A DNA stretch of 64,000 nucleotides from Pseudomonas wadenswilerensis (GTDB lineage Bacteria > Pseudomonadota > Gammaproteobacteria > Pseudomonadales > Pseudomonadaceae): contig NZ_UIDD01000011.1 in assembly GCF_900497695.1 (NCBI RefSeq), positions 310,001 through 374,000 on the forward strand. Reading direction: 5' to 3'. A program made the position numbers and the translations under genes. Positions 17,282 through 27,640 of the stretch are shown one piece after another. The notes under the pieces are model-generated. The model did not search any database and had not been told where the DNA came from. It saw nothing but the letters and a program-made list of their open reading frames with translations. How positions within the stretch are numbered: position 1 is the first letter of the stretch; the number at the start of each line of letters is the position of its first letter.

Positions 17282-17530
17282 ATGACTTATCTGATAGACG
17301 CCTGGCTTGACCGCCCCCATCCATACCTGCGCATCCTGCACCGGGAAACCGGCGAGGTCTGTGCCGTGCTTGAAGAAGAAGCACTGGACGAACTGCGCGA
17401 CCAGGGTGACCTGGATCTCAATGGCCTGAATTCGAGTGAGCCGAGTGTGCTCAAGGAACTGGTGAGGAACCTGTTCCTGTTCTGCTATGCGCGGGCGTTG
17501 CGCCCTGGCGGTGGGACCGATTGGAACTGA
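17282..17530 (+). CDS. Small Fur-controlled protein of unknown function, 82 aa
   Basis: A soluble, acidic 82-residue protein (MTYLIDAWLDRPHPYLRIL...) with no cysteine pair or membrane segment except one Cys in CAVLEEE and one in FCYARA. A strong AAGGAGA at 17270-17276 and a near-consensus Fur box directly upstream show it is probably produced in iron limitation. A counterpart lies in the same place beside ispB in P. aeruginosa (PA4570, as I recall). The molecular role is unknown; a small adaptor in the iron-sparing response is one possibility. Confidence 0.85.
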   Translation: MTYLIDAWLDRPHPYLRILHRETGEVCAVLEEEALDELRDQGDLDLNGLNSSEPSVLKELVRNLFLFCYARALRPGGGTDWN

Positions 17531-17534
17531 ACAG

Positions 17535-17610
17535 CATCGCGGGGCAAGCCCGGCTCCCACAACGGACCGGTGTGAACCAACCCTGTGGGAGCTGGCCTTG
17601 CCAGCGATGA
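17535..17610. repeat. Mosaic REP pair (REPIN)
   Basis: The left half is of the GCGGGGCAAGCCCGGCTCC type and the right half of the GGAGCTGGCCTTGCCAGCG type, in inverted orientation. The distal arms do not pair fully. It sits between convergent genes. Confidence 0.8.
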
Positions 17611-17634
17611 GGGCCGAAAGGCCCTCTGACGTTC

Positions 17635-18252
17635 TTACAGAACGTCCAGCAGCTCGACGTCGAACACCAGCACGCTGTGCGGCGGGATGCTGCCAACGCC
17701 CTGAGCGCCGTAAGCCAGCTCGCTCGGAACGTACAGGCGCCATTTGCTGCCGGCATTCATCAGTTGCAGGGCTTCGGTCCAGCCGGCGATCACGCCGCTG
17801 ACCGGGAACTCGGCTGGTTGGCCGCGCTCGTAGGAGCTGTCGAACACGGTGCCGTCGATCAGGGTGCCGTGGTAGTGGGTACGCACGCTGTCGTCGCGGC
17901 TTGGCTTGGCGCCTTCACCTGCGGTCAGCACTTCGAACTGCAGGCCCGAAGCCAGGGAGGTGATGCCGTCACGCTTGGCGTTTTCAGCCAGGAAGGCCTT
18001 GCCTTCGCCAGCGGCCGCTTCGGCCTTGGCAGCCGCTTCGGCCTGCATGATTTCGCGGATGACCTTGAAGCTGGCCGACAAGTCGGCTTCGCTGACGCGG
18101 CTTTCCTTGCCGTCGAAGGCATCGGTCAGGCCGGCCAGGATGGCGTCCAGGCTTACGCCTGGTGGCGGGTTGTCACGCAGTTGGCCACCCAGCTGACGGC
18201 CGATGCCGTAGCTGACGCGAGTTTCGTCGGTAGACAGGTTGAGTTCGGACAT
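17635..18252 (-). CDS. fklB: FKBP-type peptidyl-prolyl cis-trans isomerase
   Basis: A 205-residue protein with an N-terminal helical dimerisation domain (about 1-95, ETRVSYGIGRQLGGQL and an Ala/Glu-rich helix) and a C-terminal FKBP domain (about 105-205: VRTHYHGTLIDGTVFDSSYERGQPAEFPVSGVI split across it, then YGAQGVGSIPP and LVFDVELLDV). FklB/FkpA-type enzymes catalyse prolyl isomerisation and act as chaperones. No signal peptide is seen, so it is FklB-like and cytoplasmic. Confidence 0.93.
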   Translation of the reverse strand: MSELNLSTDETRVSYGIGRQLGGQLRDNPPPGVSLDAILAGLTDAFDGKESRVSEADLSASFKVIREIMQAEAAAKAEAAAGEGKAFLAENAKRDGITSLASGLQFEVLTAGEGAKPSRDDSVRTHYHGTLIDGTVFDSSYERGQPAEFPVSGVIAGWTEALQLMNAGSKWRLYVPSELAYGAQGVGSIPPHSVLVFDVELLDVL

Positions 18253-18338
18253 TTGCTTGCTCCGCTGCAGGGCGCATGACAGCCGCGCCCTTTATGAAAA
18301 GGGCGAGCAGCCTAGCACACTGCGCTGGCGCAGATCAG

Positions 18339-18644
18339 CTACCAGGCAGAACGGCGTGGCATCGGTATTTTCAGGTCGCTGTCACCGGCATCGCCGCCGC
18401 CACACATCTCGTCGTCCATCGACCAGTGCACCAGGTGCAGCGGCACAGCGGGCAAGCCTTCAAGCAGGCGTTGCGCATCGACCACCGAATGCACTTGCAG
18501 ACGCTTGCCGAGCTTATCCACTAACGGATGCGCATGGCCTTTTACCCGGGCCTCAATCAAAAAGTCACCACCTTCGATGGCGATCAGATTGAGCTCTTCG
18601 ACATGACCGGCCCTGGCCTCGGTGCTCAGTTGTTGAAGGTTCAT
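18339..18644 (-). CDS. DUF6482-like small protein
   Basis: A 101-residue soluble protein (MNLQQLSTEARAGHVEELNLIAIEGGDFLIEARV...) ending in MCGGGDAGDSDLKIPMPRRSAW. It resembles the Pseudomonas small-protein family catalogued as DUF6482, which has no known function. It is on the same strand as the FKBP gene 86 bp downstream. Confidence 0.75.
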   Translation of the reverse strand: MNLQQLSTEARAGHVEELNLIAIEGGDFLIEARVKGHAHPLVDKLGKRLQVHSVVDAQRLLEGLPAVPLHLVHWSMDDEMCGGGDAGDSDLKIPMPRRSAW

Positions 18645-18714
18645 TGCGATACCTCATTACTGGAACTTCGAGTGACCGTTCATTTTTTGTACAGCTGTGT
18701 ACAAAGCACAAGGC

Positions 18715-18757
18715 AAAAACGCAACCGCCCGTCCGTTTTGCAACGGACGGGCGGTTG
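18715..18757 (-). terminator. Strong terminator after the YqhA-like gene
   Basis: A perfect 15-bp inverted repeat (18723-18737 and 18742-18756, loop TTGC) is followed on the minus strand by GCGTTTTTGCC. The plus strand has only GTTGTTG after the stem, so it chiefly serves the minus-strand gene upstream. Confidence 0.85.
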
Positions 18758-18777
18758 TTGACCGGCTCAACGCCTGA

Positions 18778-19266
18778 TCAGTGCTTGGTGACCTTGTCCA
18801 GGTAACCCATGGCAAAGGCCGAGACCACAAAGGTCATGTGGATGATCACGTACCACATCAGGTACTGGGTCTCGATGTTGCGCGCGTCCATGAACACCCG
18901 CAGCAGGTGGATCGAGGAAATCGCCACGATCGAGGCAGCGACCTTCATCTTCAGCGAAGACGAGTCCATCTTGCCCAGCCAGCTGAGTTTTTCCTTGTCT
19001 TCGTCGATGTCCAGTTGCGAGACGAAGTTCTCGTAACCGGAAATCATCACCATCACCAGCAAGCCGCCAACCAGGGCCATGTCGATCAGCGACAGCAGCA
19101 CCAGGATCAGGTCGGCTTCAGCCAGGGCGAAGACGTTGGGCAGGACGTGGAAGATCTCCTGGAAGAACTTCAGTGCCAGCGCCAGCAGGCCCAACGACAG
19201 ACCAAAATAGATCGGCGCGAGCAGCCAGCGCGAGGCATACATCGCATTTTCGATAATACGTTCCAT
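18778..19266 (-). CDS. YqhA/UPF0114 family inner-membrane protein
   Basis: A 162-residue protein with four hydrophobic segments (about 12-32, 50-72, 107-125 and 135-152) and the family-typical NAMYASRWLLAPIYFGL start and SSLKMKVAASIVAISSIHLLRVFM block. UPF0114 proteins are conserved membrane proteins of unknown role. It has standard length and its own terminator. Confidence 0.9.
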   Translation of the reverse strand: MERIIENAMYASRWLLAPIYFGLSLGLLALALKFFQEIFHVLPNVFALAEADLILVLLSLIDMALVGGLLVMVMISGYENFVSQLDIDEDKEKLSWLGKMDSSSLKMKVAASIVAISSIHLLRVFMDARNIETQYLMWYVIIHMTFVVSAFAMGYLDKVTKH

Positions 19267-19324
19267 TGAAAACTCGTCAGGTTGGCAAAAAAGCGAGCGC
19301 GAGTATAACAGCCACCCATGACAG

Positions 19325-19350
19325 AAAAAGCCCGTGGCACGCTGCCACAG
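19325..19350 (-). terminator. Terminator after the 113-aa gene
   Basis: The hairpin GTGGCA/TGCCAC (19335-19340 with 19344-19349) is followed on the minus strand by GGGCTTTTTCTG. Confidence 0.7.
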
Positions 19351-19366
19351 GCGTGGCGCAGGCGTC

Positions 19367-19708
19367 TCAGGTTTCCGGATGGAACTGGAAGTCGCCGACG
19401 TGATGGACGCGTTCGCCGTTGATCCGGCGCAGTTGGGCTTGCAGGTGCACGCACCAGATCTGCGGATCGTCGGCCAGCTGATAACCGTGCAGAGTCAGGC
19501 TGTCGACAATGGCGTTGAGTACCGATTCGGCCACGAACGGCCCGTGAAACGGCCCCTGGGCCTTGATCGCAGAAGGCTGCTCGCCAGCCATGCCGGCGGC
19601 AAACAGCAGGGTCCACATGCCGTTGTCACCGGCCAGTGGGCGGATACTGCATTCAATGCGGGTCACCAGGCCCAGGCATTGACGGGTGAGGCTGAGGCTG
19701 CGCGGCAT
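19367..19708 (-). CDS. Conserved hypothetical protein, 113 aa
   Basis: A soluble protein (MPRSLSLTRQCLGLVTRIECSIRPL...) with no recognised domain. It includes LAGDNGMWTLLFAAGMAGEQ and ends in HHVGDFQFHPET. A gene of this kind lies between the yqhA-like and Lon-like genes in P. aeruginosa as well (PA4575, as I recall), which supports it being real. No function can be given. Confidence 0.75.
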   Translation of the reverse strand: MPRSLSLTRQCLGLVTRIECSIRPLAGDNGMWTLLFAAGMAGEQPSAIKAQGPFHGPFVAESVLNAIVDSLTLHGYQLADDPQIWCVHLQAQLRRINGERVHHVGDFQFHPET

Positions 19709-19819
19709 GGCGAAGGTCCTCGGTAAACCCTTGTTCAGCCCTCAGGTGAAGGCTGTCTCATTCCTGTACCTACGACTGTCCCTGAACTGAAGAATAGAAG
19801 AATTCCGCCCATGCGTGGA

Positions 19820-19864
19820 AAAACCGGCGCCGAATGGTCATGTTCCATTTAGCGCCGTTTTTTT
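19820..19864 (-). terminator. Bidirectional-type terminator after the Lon-like protease gene
   Basis: An imperfect stem pairs CCGGCGCCGAATGG with CCATTTAGCGCCG. A runs precede it (T run on the minus strand) and T runs follow on the plus strand. Confidence 0.7.
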
Positions 19865-19881
19865 GACTCGTACCACTCAAA

Positions 19882-22320
19882 TCAGGACGGTTTGACCTGG
19901 GCCAGGGCCTGTTCGGCCTGCTCCTTTTCTGCCTCCTTGAGGTCCTCTTCGCTGATCATCTCGGCGATTACCCGCAAGCGCTCCACCACCCGGGCGTTGA
20001 CGCTGCCTTCAGGGAACTGGCCCTCTTCATCCGGCTCACCGGCAGGCTCACCGACCAGCAGGCTCAAGGCCTCGTCGGCCTGGCTCACTGCGTAGACGTG
20101 AAACATGCCGGCGCGCACCGCCTGCAGCACCCGCTCATCGAGCATCAAAGTGGCGACGTTGGCGCGCGGGATGATTGCCCCCTGCTCGCCGGTCAGGCCA
20201 CGAGCTTCGCACAGGCGGAAGAAGCCTTCGATCTTCTCGTTGACCCCACCCACTGCCTGCACTTCACCGAACTGGTTGATCGAGCCGGTGATGGCGAAGC
20301 ACTGCTTGAGCGGGGTTTTCGACAAGGCCGAGATCAGCGTGCAAGCCTCGCCCAGCGACGCACTGTCACCGTCGACATAACCGTAGGACTGCTCCAGGGC
20401 GATACTCGCCGAGATCGCCAGGGGGAATTCCTGGGCATAACGGCTGCCCAGGTAACCGGTGAGGATCATCACCCCCTTGGAGTGGATCGGCTGGCCGAGG
20501 TTGACCTCGCGCTCGATGTCGACGATGCCGCTGCCACCCGGGTAGACCGTGGCGGAAATCCGCGCCGGTATACCGAAAGCCGAATCGCCGACTTCGAGCA
20601 CGGTCAGGCCGTTGCACTTGCCCACCGCGGCGCCGTCGGTGTCGATCAGGATGATGCCGGCCAGCATGTCGTCGAGAATCCGCGCCGACACCCGACCGGT
20701 ACGGGTGGCCTTGGCCTTGAGGGCGCGCTCGATATGCCCGGCGTCGGTCATTTCGTCGTTGGCCAGGTGGCGGATGAAGTCCGCCTCGCTGACCAGCTGG
20801 AACAGGTCGCCGATGCGCGCCGACAAACGCCCCTGGTGCTCGGCCAGGCGCGCACTGTAGGTGGCCAGGCGCGCCACCGCATCGGCGCTCAGCGGCGCCA
20901 TGCCCTCCTCGCTGGTGCGGGTCTTGAGCAACTGGGCGAACTGCTCCAGGCTCTCGTCGACCATGGGGATGTCTTCGTCGAAGTCGACCAGCACCCGGAA
21001 CATCTCCTGGAAGTCCGGATCGTGATCCTGCAGGGCGTAGTACAACTGCCGTGCGCCGATGATCACCACCTTGATGTTCAGCGGGATCATCTGCGGGTTG
21101 AGGGTGACGGTGGCCAGGCGGCCGAACTCGCCCAGCGGCGACTCCATCTTCAGCTTGCGTGACTGCAAGGCGCGCTTGAGGGCGTCCCAGACAAACGGCT
21201 CGCTGAGCATCTTCTCGGCTTCGAGGATCAGGAAACCGCCGTTGGCCCGGTGCAGGGCACCCGGGCGCAGTTGCCGGTAGGTGGTGTAAAGCGCGCCCTG
21301 GTCGGTGCTGTATTCGATACGGCCGAACAGGTTGTCGTAGGTCGGGTGCGGCTCGAACACCACCGGCGCGCCGCCGCTGACGTGATGGCCGACCACCAGG
21401 CTTGGCGCGTACTGCTCTTCAAGCAGCTTGCGCGCCTGGGCGTCGGTCTTGCTGTCATCGACCAGCTGTTCGACCACGGTGCGCAGCAGGTAGACCTGCA
21501 TGGCCTGCAGATAAGCGCAGACGGCGGCGTTTTCTGCGTACTTTTCAGACAGCGGCGCCAGCAATGGCTGCAAGGCCAGGGTGATGGTTTCTTCGTTGAG
21601 GTGGCGTAGCTGGTTGCTCGATTCACGCTTCCATTGCGGCAGGCTCGCCAGCTCTTCGTTGAGGCGCTCTTCCAAGACGGCGATATCGTCGTGAAAACGC
21701 TCCCGCTCGGCTTCCGGCAACTGGGCGAATTCGGCTTCATCCAGCGCCTTGCCGTCGGCCATCGGGGTGAAGGCGACATTGCTGCTGTCGCGGTACAGGG
21801 CCACGTCCTTTTCCAGCGAAGCGCGCTCGATCACATCCAGGGCGCGGTCGTAACGCTGGTTGAAGGCGCGGTCGATGGCGCTCTTCTTCTGCTGGTAGGA
21901 CGGGTGCTCGAAGACCGCTGGAAAGGTTGCCAGCAGGTTGTCGATCAGACCGCCGATGTCGCTGATGAACGCCCCGGCGCTGCCCGGTGGCAACTCCAGC
22001 GCGCGCGGCTCGCGTGGCTCGTCGTAGTTGTTGACATAGACCCAGTCCGACGGCGTTTGCAGGCGCTTGCCTTCGGCCTTGAGGTAGCGTTTGACGAACG
22101 AGAAGCGGCCAGTACCGGGCTCGCCCATGACGAATACGTTGTACCCAGGACGCGGCATGGCGACGCCGAACTGCAAGGCTTCGACCGCACGTTCCTGGCC
22201 AAGCACACCGCGAAAAGGCTCCAGATCATTGGTGGTGGAAAAAGCGAACTGTTCAGCGGAAAACGGCCGGGTCAGGGCTTCGGGCGCAAGACGCAGGCTC
22301 GCAGCGACAGGATCGGGCAT
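19882..22320 (-). CDS. Lon-related AAA/S16 protease with degenerate Walker A
   Basis: An 812-residue protein with an N-terminal AAA-like region and a C-terminal S16 Lon protease domain (about 560-770). The catalytic dyad is visible as S653 in GDSASLG and K696 in NEKIEG, 43 residues apart as in E. coli Lon. The nucleotide-binding loop reads GEPGTGRFS at 66-74, with Arg72 where the canonical Walker A lysine stands, so ATP use is uncertain. It lacks the classical Lon substrate-binding N domain. The place beside the yqhA-like gene matches PA4576 of P. aeruginosa. Quality-control proteolysis is inferred. Confidence 0.9.
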   Translation of the reverse strand: MPDPVAASLRLAPEALTRPFSAEQFAFSTTNDLEPFRGVLGQERAVEALQFGVAMPRPGYNVFVMGEPGTGRFSFVKRYLKAEGKRLQTPSDWVYVNNYDEPREPRALELPPGSAGAFISDIGGLIDNLLATFPAVFEHPSYQQKKSAIDRAFNQRYDRALDVIERASLEKDVALYRDSSNVAFTPMADGKALDEAEFAQLPEAERERFHDDIAVLEERLNEELASLPQWKRESSNQLRHLNEETITLALQPLLAPLSEKYAENAAVCAYLQAMQVYLLRTVVEQLVDDSKTDAQARKLLEEQYAPSLVVGHHVSGGAPVVFEPHPTYDNLFGRIEYSTDQGALYTTYRQLRPGALHRANGGFLILEAEKMLSEPFVWDALKRALQSRKLKMESPLGEFGRLATVTLNPQMIPLNIKVVIIGARQLYYALQDHDPDFQEMFRVLVDFDEDIPMVDESLEQFAQLLKTRTSEEGMAPLSADAVARLATYSARLAEHQGRLSARIGDLFQLVSEADFIRHLANDEMTDAGHIERALKAKATRTGRVSARILDDMLAGIILIDTDGAAVGKCNGLTVLEVGDSAFGIPARISATVYPGGSGIVDIEREVNLGQPIHSKGVMILTGYLGSRYAQEFPLAISASIALEQSYGYVDGDSASLGEACTLISALSKTPLKQCFAITGSINQFGEVQAVGGVNEKIEGFFRLCEARGLTGEQGAIIPRANVATLMLDERVLQAVRAGMFHVYAVSQADEALSLLVGEPAGEPDEEGQFPEGSVNARVVERLRVIAEMISEEDLKEAEKEQAEQALAQVKPS

Positions 22321-22597
22321 CGGGCTTCCTTACTTCGGCGGGGCGGATGTCAGCATTCTGGCGCCGTGCGCGTGCGCCTTGCAAGGCTCATCGCTGCTAA
22401 TTGTCGCAGGGGCGAAAAGCCGATCTACGTCAATATTTTCAGGCAATCTTTCGCAATAAATCACGGAACCGTTAGATCGTGCCTAAACTCCAAACTGCGC
22501 GGCTGGGTAAATAACCGACCCGCCCTGGCAACTGGTCCTACAGATATGCCAGACAACCCTGACCTTTGGTATGTAATTCTAGAAAGAGAACAATGCT

Positions 22598-23086
22598 ATG
22601 AAACGGATTCTTCTGGGTACTCTGTTCACCGCGGTCTCACTCAATGCCATGGCCCAGGCGCCTGGCGGACCGGACTGCGGCTGGGGCAACATGCTGTTCG
22701 AGGGCCAACGCGGCACACCGGCCCACTTCCTTGCGTCCACCACCAACGGCACGTCCGGTAACGCCACTTTCGGCATGACCTCGGGCACCAACGGCTGCTC
22801 GACCAACTCTGCGCTGACCTATGGCGGTAAATCATGGTTCGCCATGAACGGCATGATGAACGAACTCTCCGAAGACATGGCCAAGGGTCAAGGTGAAGCA
22901 CTGACCACCTATGCCGTGGTGCTTGGCGTCGCCCCGGAAGATCGCGCGCACTTTGCCGCGGTTACCCATCAACACTTCCAGGACATCTTCAAGACCGCCG
23001 ACGTAACGGCTGAAGACGTGCACAGCAACACCCTCGCGGTGCTGAAAAGCGATCCGCGCCTGGCCAAATACGCCACCCAGGCTTAA
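22598..23086 (+). CDS. DUF3015 family secreted protein
   Basis: A 162-residue protein with a signal peptide (MKRILLGTLFTAVSLNAMA, cleaved before QAPGG) and the DUF3015 pattern: an N-terminal CGWGNMLFEGQRG segment, SGTNGC and a central GGKSWFAMNGMMNELSEDMA block. The family is periplasmic and of unknown function. A strong terminator hairpin follows. The 277-bp gap upstream (22321-22597) is AT-richer than the genes and should hold its promoter. Confidence 0.88.
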   Translation: MKRILLGTLFTAVSLNAMAQAPGGPDCGWGNMLFEGQRGTPAHFLASTTNGTSGNATFGMTSGTNGCSTNSALTYGGKSWFAMNGMMNELSEDMAKGQGEALTTYAVVLGVAPEDRAHFAAVTHQHFQDIFKTADVTAEDVHSNTLAVLKSDPRLAKYATQA

Positions 23087-23095
23087 GCTCGGCCC

Positions 23096-23124
23096 ACCCG
23101 CCCCGTCACCGGGGCGGGTTGTTG
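23096..23124 (+). terminator. Terminator after the DUF3015 gene
   Basis: The stem CCCGCCCCG/CGGGGCGGG (23097-23105 and 23110-23118) with a TCAC loop is followed by TTGTTGT. Confidence 0.75.
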
Positions 23125-23163
23125 TCCGCCTCTATCGGCATCATTCAGACTTAGTTGCCCGAC

Positions 23164-25017
23164 ATGCTCAAACGCCTTGCCTACCTGGCGCTCTGTGCCT
23201 GCGCCCCGCTGCATGCTGCCCCTTCATTCGATGACGCACGCCTGAAGCAACTGGCGGCCGACCGCTACTGGATCGCCCTCGGTCATTACGAGACGGCCAA
23301 GCTTGGCGGCTGGCGCAGCTACGTCGACGACCAGCGCTTCTTTCTCGCCGAAGACGGCGCCCATCACCCGGACCAGGAACTGCGCGCCACCGTCAACGCG
23401 CTGTACGCACCGGCGAGCCTCGGCGACAAACACGCCCAGTGCGTGTTCCCGGCGCGTACCCGCTGGCTGCGCGAGCAGTTGCAGCTGACCGACCTGCCGA
23501 GCCCGGACTGCAAGGAATACAGCCAGTGGTTCAAGGACGTCTCGCCGCACAGTGCGGTGATGATCTTCCCGGCCGCCTACCTGAACAGCCCGTCGTCGAT
23601 GTTCGGCCACACCTTGTTGCGGATCGACCAGGCCGATGTGCAGAGCAACGAAACCGCCCTGCTCAGCTACGCAATCAACTTCGGCGCGTACATCGAAGGC
23701 AGCGACAACAGCATCCTCTACGCCTGGAAAGGCCTGATGGGCGGCTATCCGGGCCTGTTCGCCCTGGTGCCCTACCAGGAAAAGCTCTCCGAGTACCGCA
23801 GCCTGGAAAACCGCGACCTGTGGGAATACCGACTGAACCTGACCCCGGAAGAAACCGGGCGCATGGTCGAGCATGTCTGGGAACTCAAGCAGATCCAGTT
23901 CGACTACTTCTTCTTCGACGAAAACTGCTCCTACCGCCTGCTCGAACTGTTGCAGGTGGCGCGCCCGAGCCTGGACCTGACGTCGCAATTCCCGTTGACC
24001 GCAATCCCCACCGACACCGTCAAGGCGGTCAAGCAGTCCGGCCTGGTCGAGCGCATCGACTATCGGCCGTCACGCGAACGTGAACTGCTGGAGCGGGCCA
24101 AGCCGCTGGATGCCAGCGAGCAACAGCAAGTGCTGGCGGTCAGTGCCGACACCGCACAACTGCAAAGCCCAGCGTTCACCGCCCTGCCCCGCGAGCGCCA
24201 GGCCCTGGTGCAGGACGCCGCCTATCGCCTGGAACGTTACCGGGCCAACGGCCAGGAGCGTGATCCGGCACGCACCCAACGCAGCTTCGAGCTGCTGCGG
24301 GCAATCAACCGCAACCCGCCGCCGGAGCTTGAAATCGAGCGCCCGGGGCTGCCTGAAGATGGCCATCAGTCGCGCACCTGGCAGTTGGGCCTGGGCAGCC
24401 GCGATGATCGCGCCTATGCCGAGTATGGCCTGCGCATGGCCTATCACGACCTCAACGACAATGCCTACGGCTTCCCCCTCGGCGCACAGATCGAGATCCT
24501 TCAGCTCAAGCTGCGCCAGTACGAAGGCAACGACTGGCAGGTGCAACGCCTGGACCTGGCCACCATTCGCTCGTTGACCCCGCGCAATGCCCTGCTGCAA
24601 CCCTGGTCGTGGCAGGTCGCCGGGGGGCTTGAGCGAGTGCTGGGCAAGCATGGCGATGAGGTGCTGGTCAGCCACGTCAACGGCGGTGCCGGCGGTACCT
24701 GGCAGCTGGCCGATGACCTGCTTGGCTTTGCCCTGGGCACAGTGCGGGTCGAGCACAACAATGACTTCGCCGGCTTCATTGCCCCGGCAGCGGGCTTCAA
24801 TACCGGGCTGCTGTGGCGCAATCCACTGGGCAACCTGAGTGTCGAGGCCAAGGCCGACTACTTCACCAATGGCGAGGTGCGTCGTAGCCTGAGTTTGAAC
24901 CAGCAGTGGGAGCTGTCCCGTGACCTGGGCCTGCGGCTCAGTGCCAGCCGCGACTTCAGCAAGTTGGCGTCGGCGCAGAACGAGGTGATGCTGGAGCTTA
25001 AGTGGTACCAGTATTAG
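23164..25017 (+). CDS. DUF4105 domain outer-membrane-associated protein
   Basis: A 617-residue protein with a signal peptide (MLKRLAYLALCACAPLHA). The DUF4105 domain spans about residues 100-260 with FPAAYLNSPSSMFGHTLLRI and FFFDENCSYRLLELL, whose conserved His and Cys recall an NlpC/P60-like arrangement. The last about 230 residues alternate hydrophobic and polar residues and end in LELKWYQY, which looks like a beta barrel. The ATG at 23164 is preferred to a TTG three codons earlier. The function is unknown; a surface-anchored enzyme is possible. Confidence 0.88.
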   Translation: MLKRLAYLALCACAPLHAAPSFDDARLKQLAADRYWIALGHYETAKLGGWRSYVDDQRFFLAEDGAHHPDQELRATVNALYAPASLGDKHAQCVFPARTRWLREQLQLTDLPSPDCKEYSQWFKDVSPHSAVMIFPAAYLNSPSSMFGHTLLRIDQADVQSNETALLSYAINFGAYIEGSDNSILYAWKGLMGGYPGLFALVPYQEKLSEYRSLENRDLWEYRLNLTPEETGRMVEHVWELKQIQFDYFFFDENCSYRLLELLQVARPSLDLTSQFPLTAIPTDTVKAVKQSGLVERIDYRPSRERELLERAKPLDASEQQQVLAVSADTAQLQSPAFTALPRERQALVQDAAYRLERYRANGQERDPARTQRSFELLRAINRNPPPELEIERPGLPEDGHQSRTWQLGLGSRDDRAYAEYGLRMAYHDLNDNAYGFPLGAQIEILQLKLRQYEGNDWQVQRLDLATIRSLTPRNALLQPWSWQVAGGLERVLGKHGDEVLVSHVNGGAGGTWQLADDLLGFALGTVRVEHNNDFAGFIAPAAGFNTGLLWRNPLGNLSVEAKADYFTNGEVRRSLSLNQQWELSRDLGLRLSASRDFSKLASAQNEVMLELKWYQY

Positions 25018-25032
25018 CAAGGCTGCGCCTTG

Positions 25033-25107
25033 CATCGCTGGCAAAGCCAGCTCCCACAGGTCAGGTGTACACAGTCCAGTGTGGGAGCCGGCCTTGCCGG
25101 CGATGGG
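25033..25107. repeat. REP pair (REPIN) after the DUF4105 gene
   Basis: The inverted halves ATCGCTGGCAAAGCCAGCT and AGCCGGCCTTGCCGGCGAT lie around a short centre. Both following and preceding genes are on the plus strand. Confidence 0.85.
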
Positions 25108-25201
25108 CTGCGCAGCAGCCCCAATACCCTGATCACATCCTTTTGACACGCCACCAACAATTCCCCACCTAGACTTTCCCTGGCAAGCGGAGAGTCTGAA
25201 C

Positions 25202-25558
25202 ATGCGGCGGTATTGGCTGGTAGTAGCGCTAATGGGTGTACTTGCGGGTTGCCAGACAACCCACGAGCAACTGATCAATCAGGGTTATCCACCGGCCTAC
25301 GCCGATGGTTTCCAGGACGGTTGCAGCAGCGGCCGCCAGGCCGCCGGGGTGATGGCCGGGGATTTTCGCAAGGACGTACCGCGTTACCTGCACAACCGCC
25401 AGTATGAGTCCGGCTGGGACGATGGCTTTCGCCAGTGCCACGCCATGCAGGAGAACCAGGACCTGCAGGAATACCGCGCCCGTCACTGGGAGGATCGTGA
25501 TGAGCAGTGGCAGGAAGAAAAAGATCGGGATGCCGCGCGCGCCTATCGACGCAAGTAG
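25202..25558 (+). CDS. Small predicted lipoprotein, 118 aa
   Basis: The signal peptide ends in a lipobox LAGC (Cys17), so the mature protein would be lipid-anchored. The rest is hydrophilic and highly charged, with an aromatic/Gly-Asp repeat-like pattern (YADGFQDGCSSG, YESGWDDGFRQC) and a C-terminal charged helix (DEQWQEEKDRDAARAYRRK). Two further cysteines are in GCSSG and RQCHA. I know of no function. Confidence 0.8.
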   Translation: MRRYWLVVALMGVLAGCQTTHEQLINQGYPPAYADGFQDGCSSGRQAAGVMAGDFRKDVPRYLHNRQYESGWDDGFRQCHAMQENQDLQEYRARHWEDRDEQWQEEKDRDAARAYRRK

Positions 25559-25624
25559 GTCGCAATCGGACATCCGATGCAACTGCGGGACTGTCAGCAT
25601 GGTCTCCCATGAAAGGAGGCCCTC

Positions 25625-26118
25625 ATGAGCCGAGCATTCGTCAACGAAGACCAGGCCGCCGACCAGGCCAACCAGCCGGTGGAGCGCCGGGTCAGCGAGC
25701 AACCCAACCATGTCACTGCCCGTGGCCTGACCCTGCTGCAACAACGGCTCGCCGAACTGAACAGCCTGCGCAGCGAACTCCTGAGCCAGGGCGACCAGAC
25801 CGACAAGCAGCGTCTGGCCGAAACCGAACGCGACCTGCGCTACTTCAGCGCCCGGGTGCAAAGCGCCCAGGTCGTCGCGCCCGCCACTTCCCATGAAAAA
25901 GTGCAGATTGGCAGCCGGGTACGGTTCGTCGATGAGCAGGGCCGCCAGCATCAGGTGCAACTGGTCGGTGAAGACCAGGCCTATGCCGCCAGCGGCCTGA
26001 TCAACTGGGGTTCACCCCTGGGCCGGGCGTTGCTGGGAGCCGCGCCCGGTGACGAGGTGCTGTGGCGACGACCGGCAGGGGATCTGTCGATCGAGATCGT
26101 CGCCATCGAACCCGAGGC

Positions 26119-26122
<4 letters not shown>
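25625..26122 (+). CDS. GreA/GreB-family transcription elongation factor-like protein
   Basis: The 165-residue protein has an N-terminal helical hairpin (about 35-85, LTLLQQRLAELNSLRSELL...AETERDLRYFSARVQSAQVV) and a C-terminal FKBP-like Gre domain (about 95-160, KVQIGSRVRFVDEQGRQHQVQLVGEDQA...SPLGRALLGAAPGDEV). Gre factors enter the RNA-polymerase secondary channel and stimulate transcript cleavage in backtracked complexes. The coiled-coil tip lacks an obvious paired-acid motif and the N terminus differs from standard GreB, so it may be a regulator rather than a cleavage factor. It has an excellent AAAGGAGG ribosome site and is convergent with gdhA, sharing 4 bp. Confidence 0.85.
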
Positions 26123-27456
<1,334 letters not shown>

Positions 27457-27592
27457 GTAGACATTCACCAGATAGAGTTGGACTTATGTTTTTCCCTCGA
27501 CTTTACCAAGAAGCAACCGCACCGCAACAGGGCGACATGTCGTTTTTATGAAATTAAATGGTGCATTTGTATAAGTGTATACATGTTGTAGC

Positions 27593-27617
27593 ACATCGCG
27601 GGGCAAGCCCGCTCTTA
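27593..27617. repeat. Single REP half-element
   Basis: CATCGCGGGGCAAGCCCGCT is one REP half without an inverted partner, lying between the gdhA upstream region and the ettA terminator. Confidence 0.65.
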
Positions 27618-27640
27618 CTGGGCTGCGGTAAATTTTGGGC

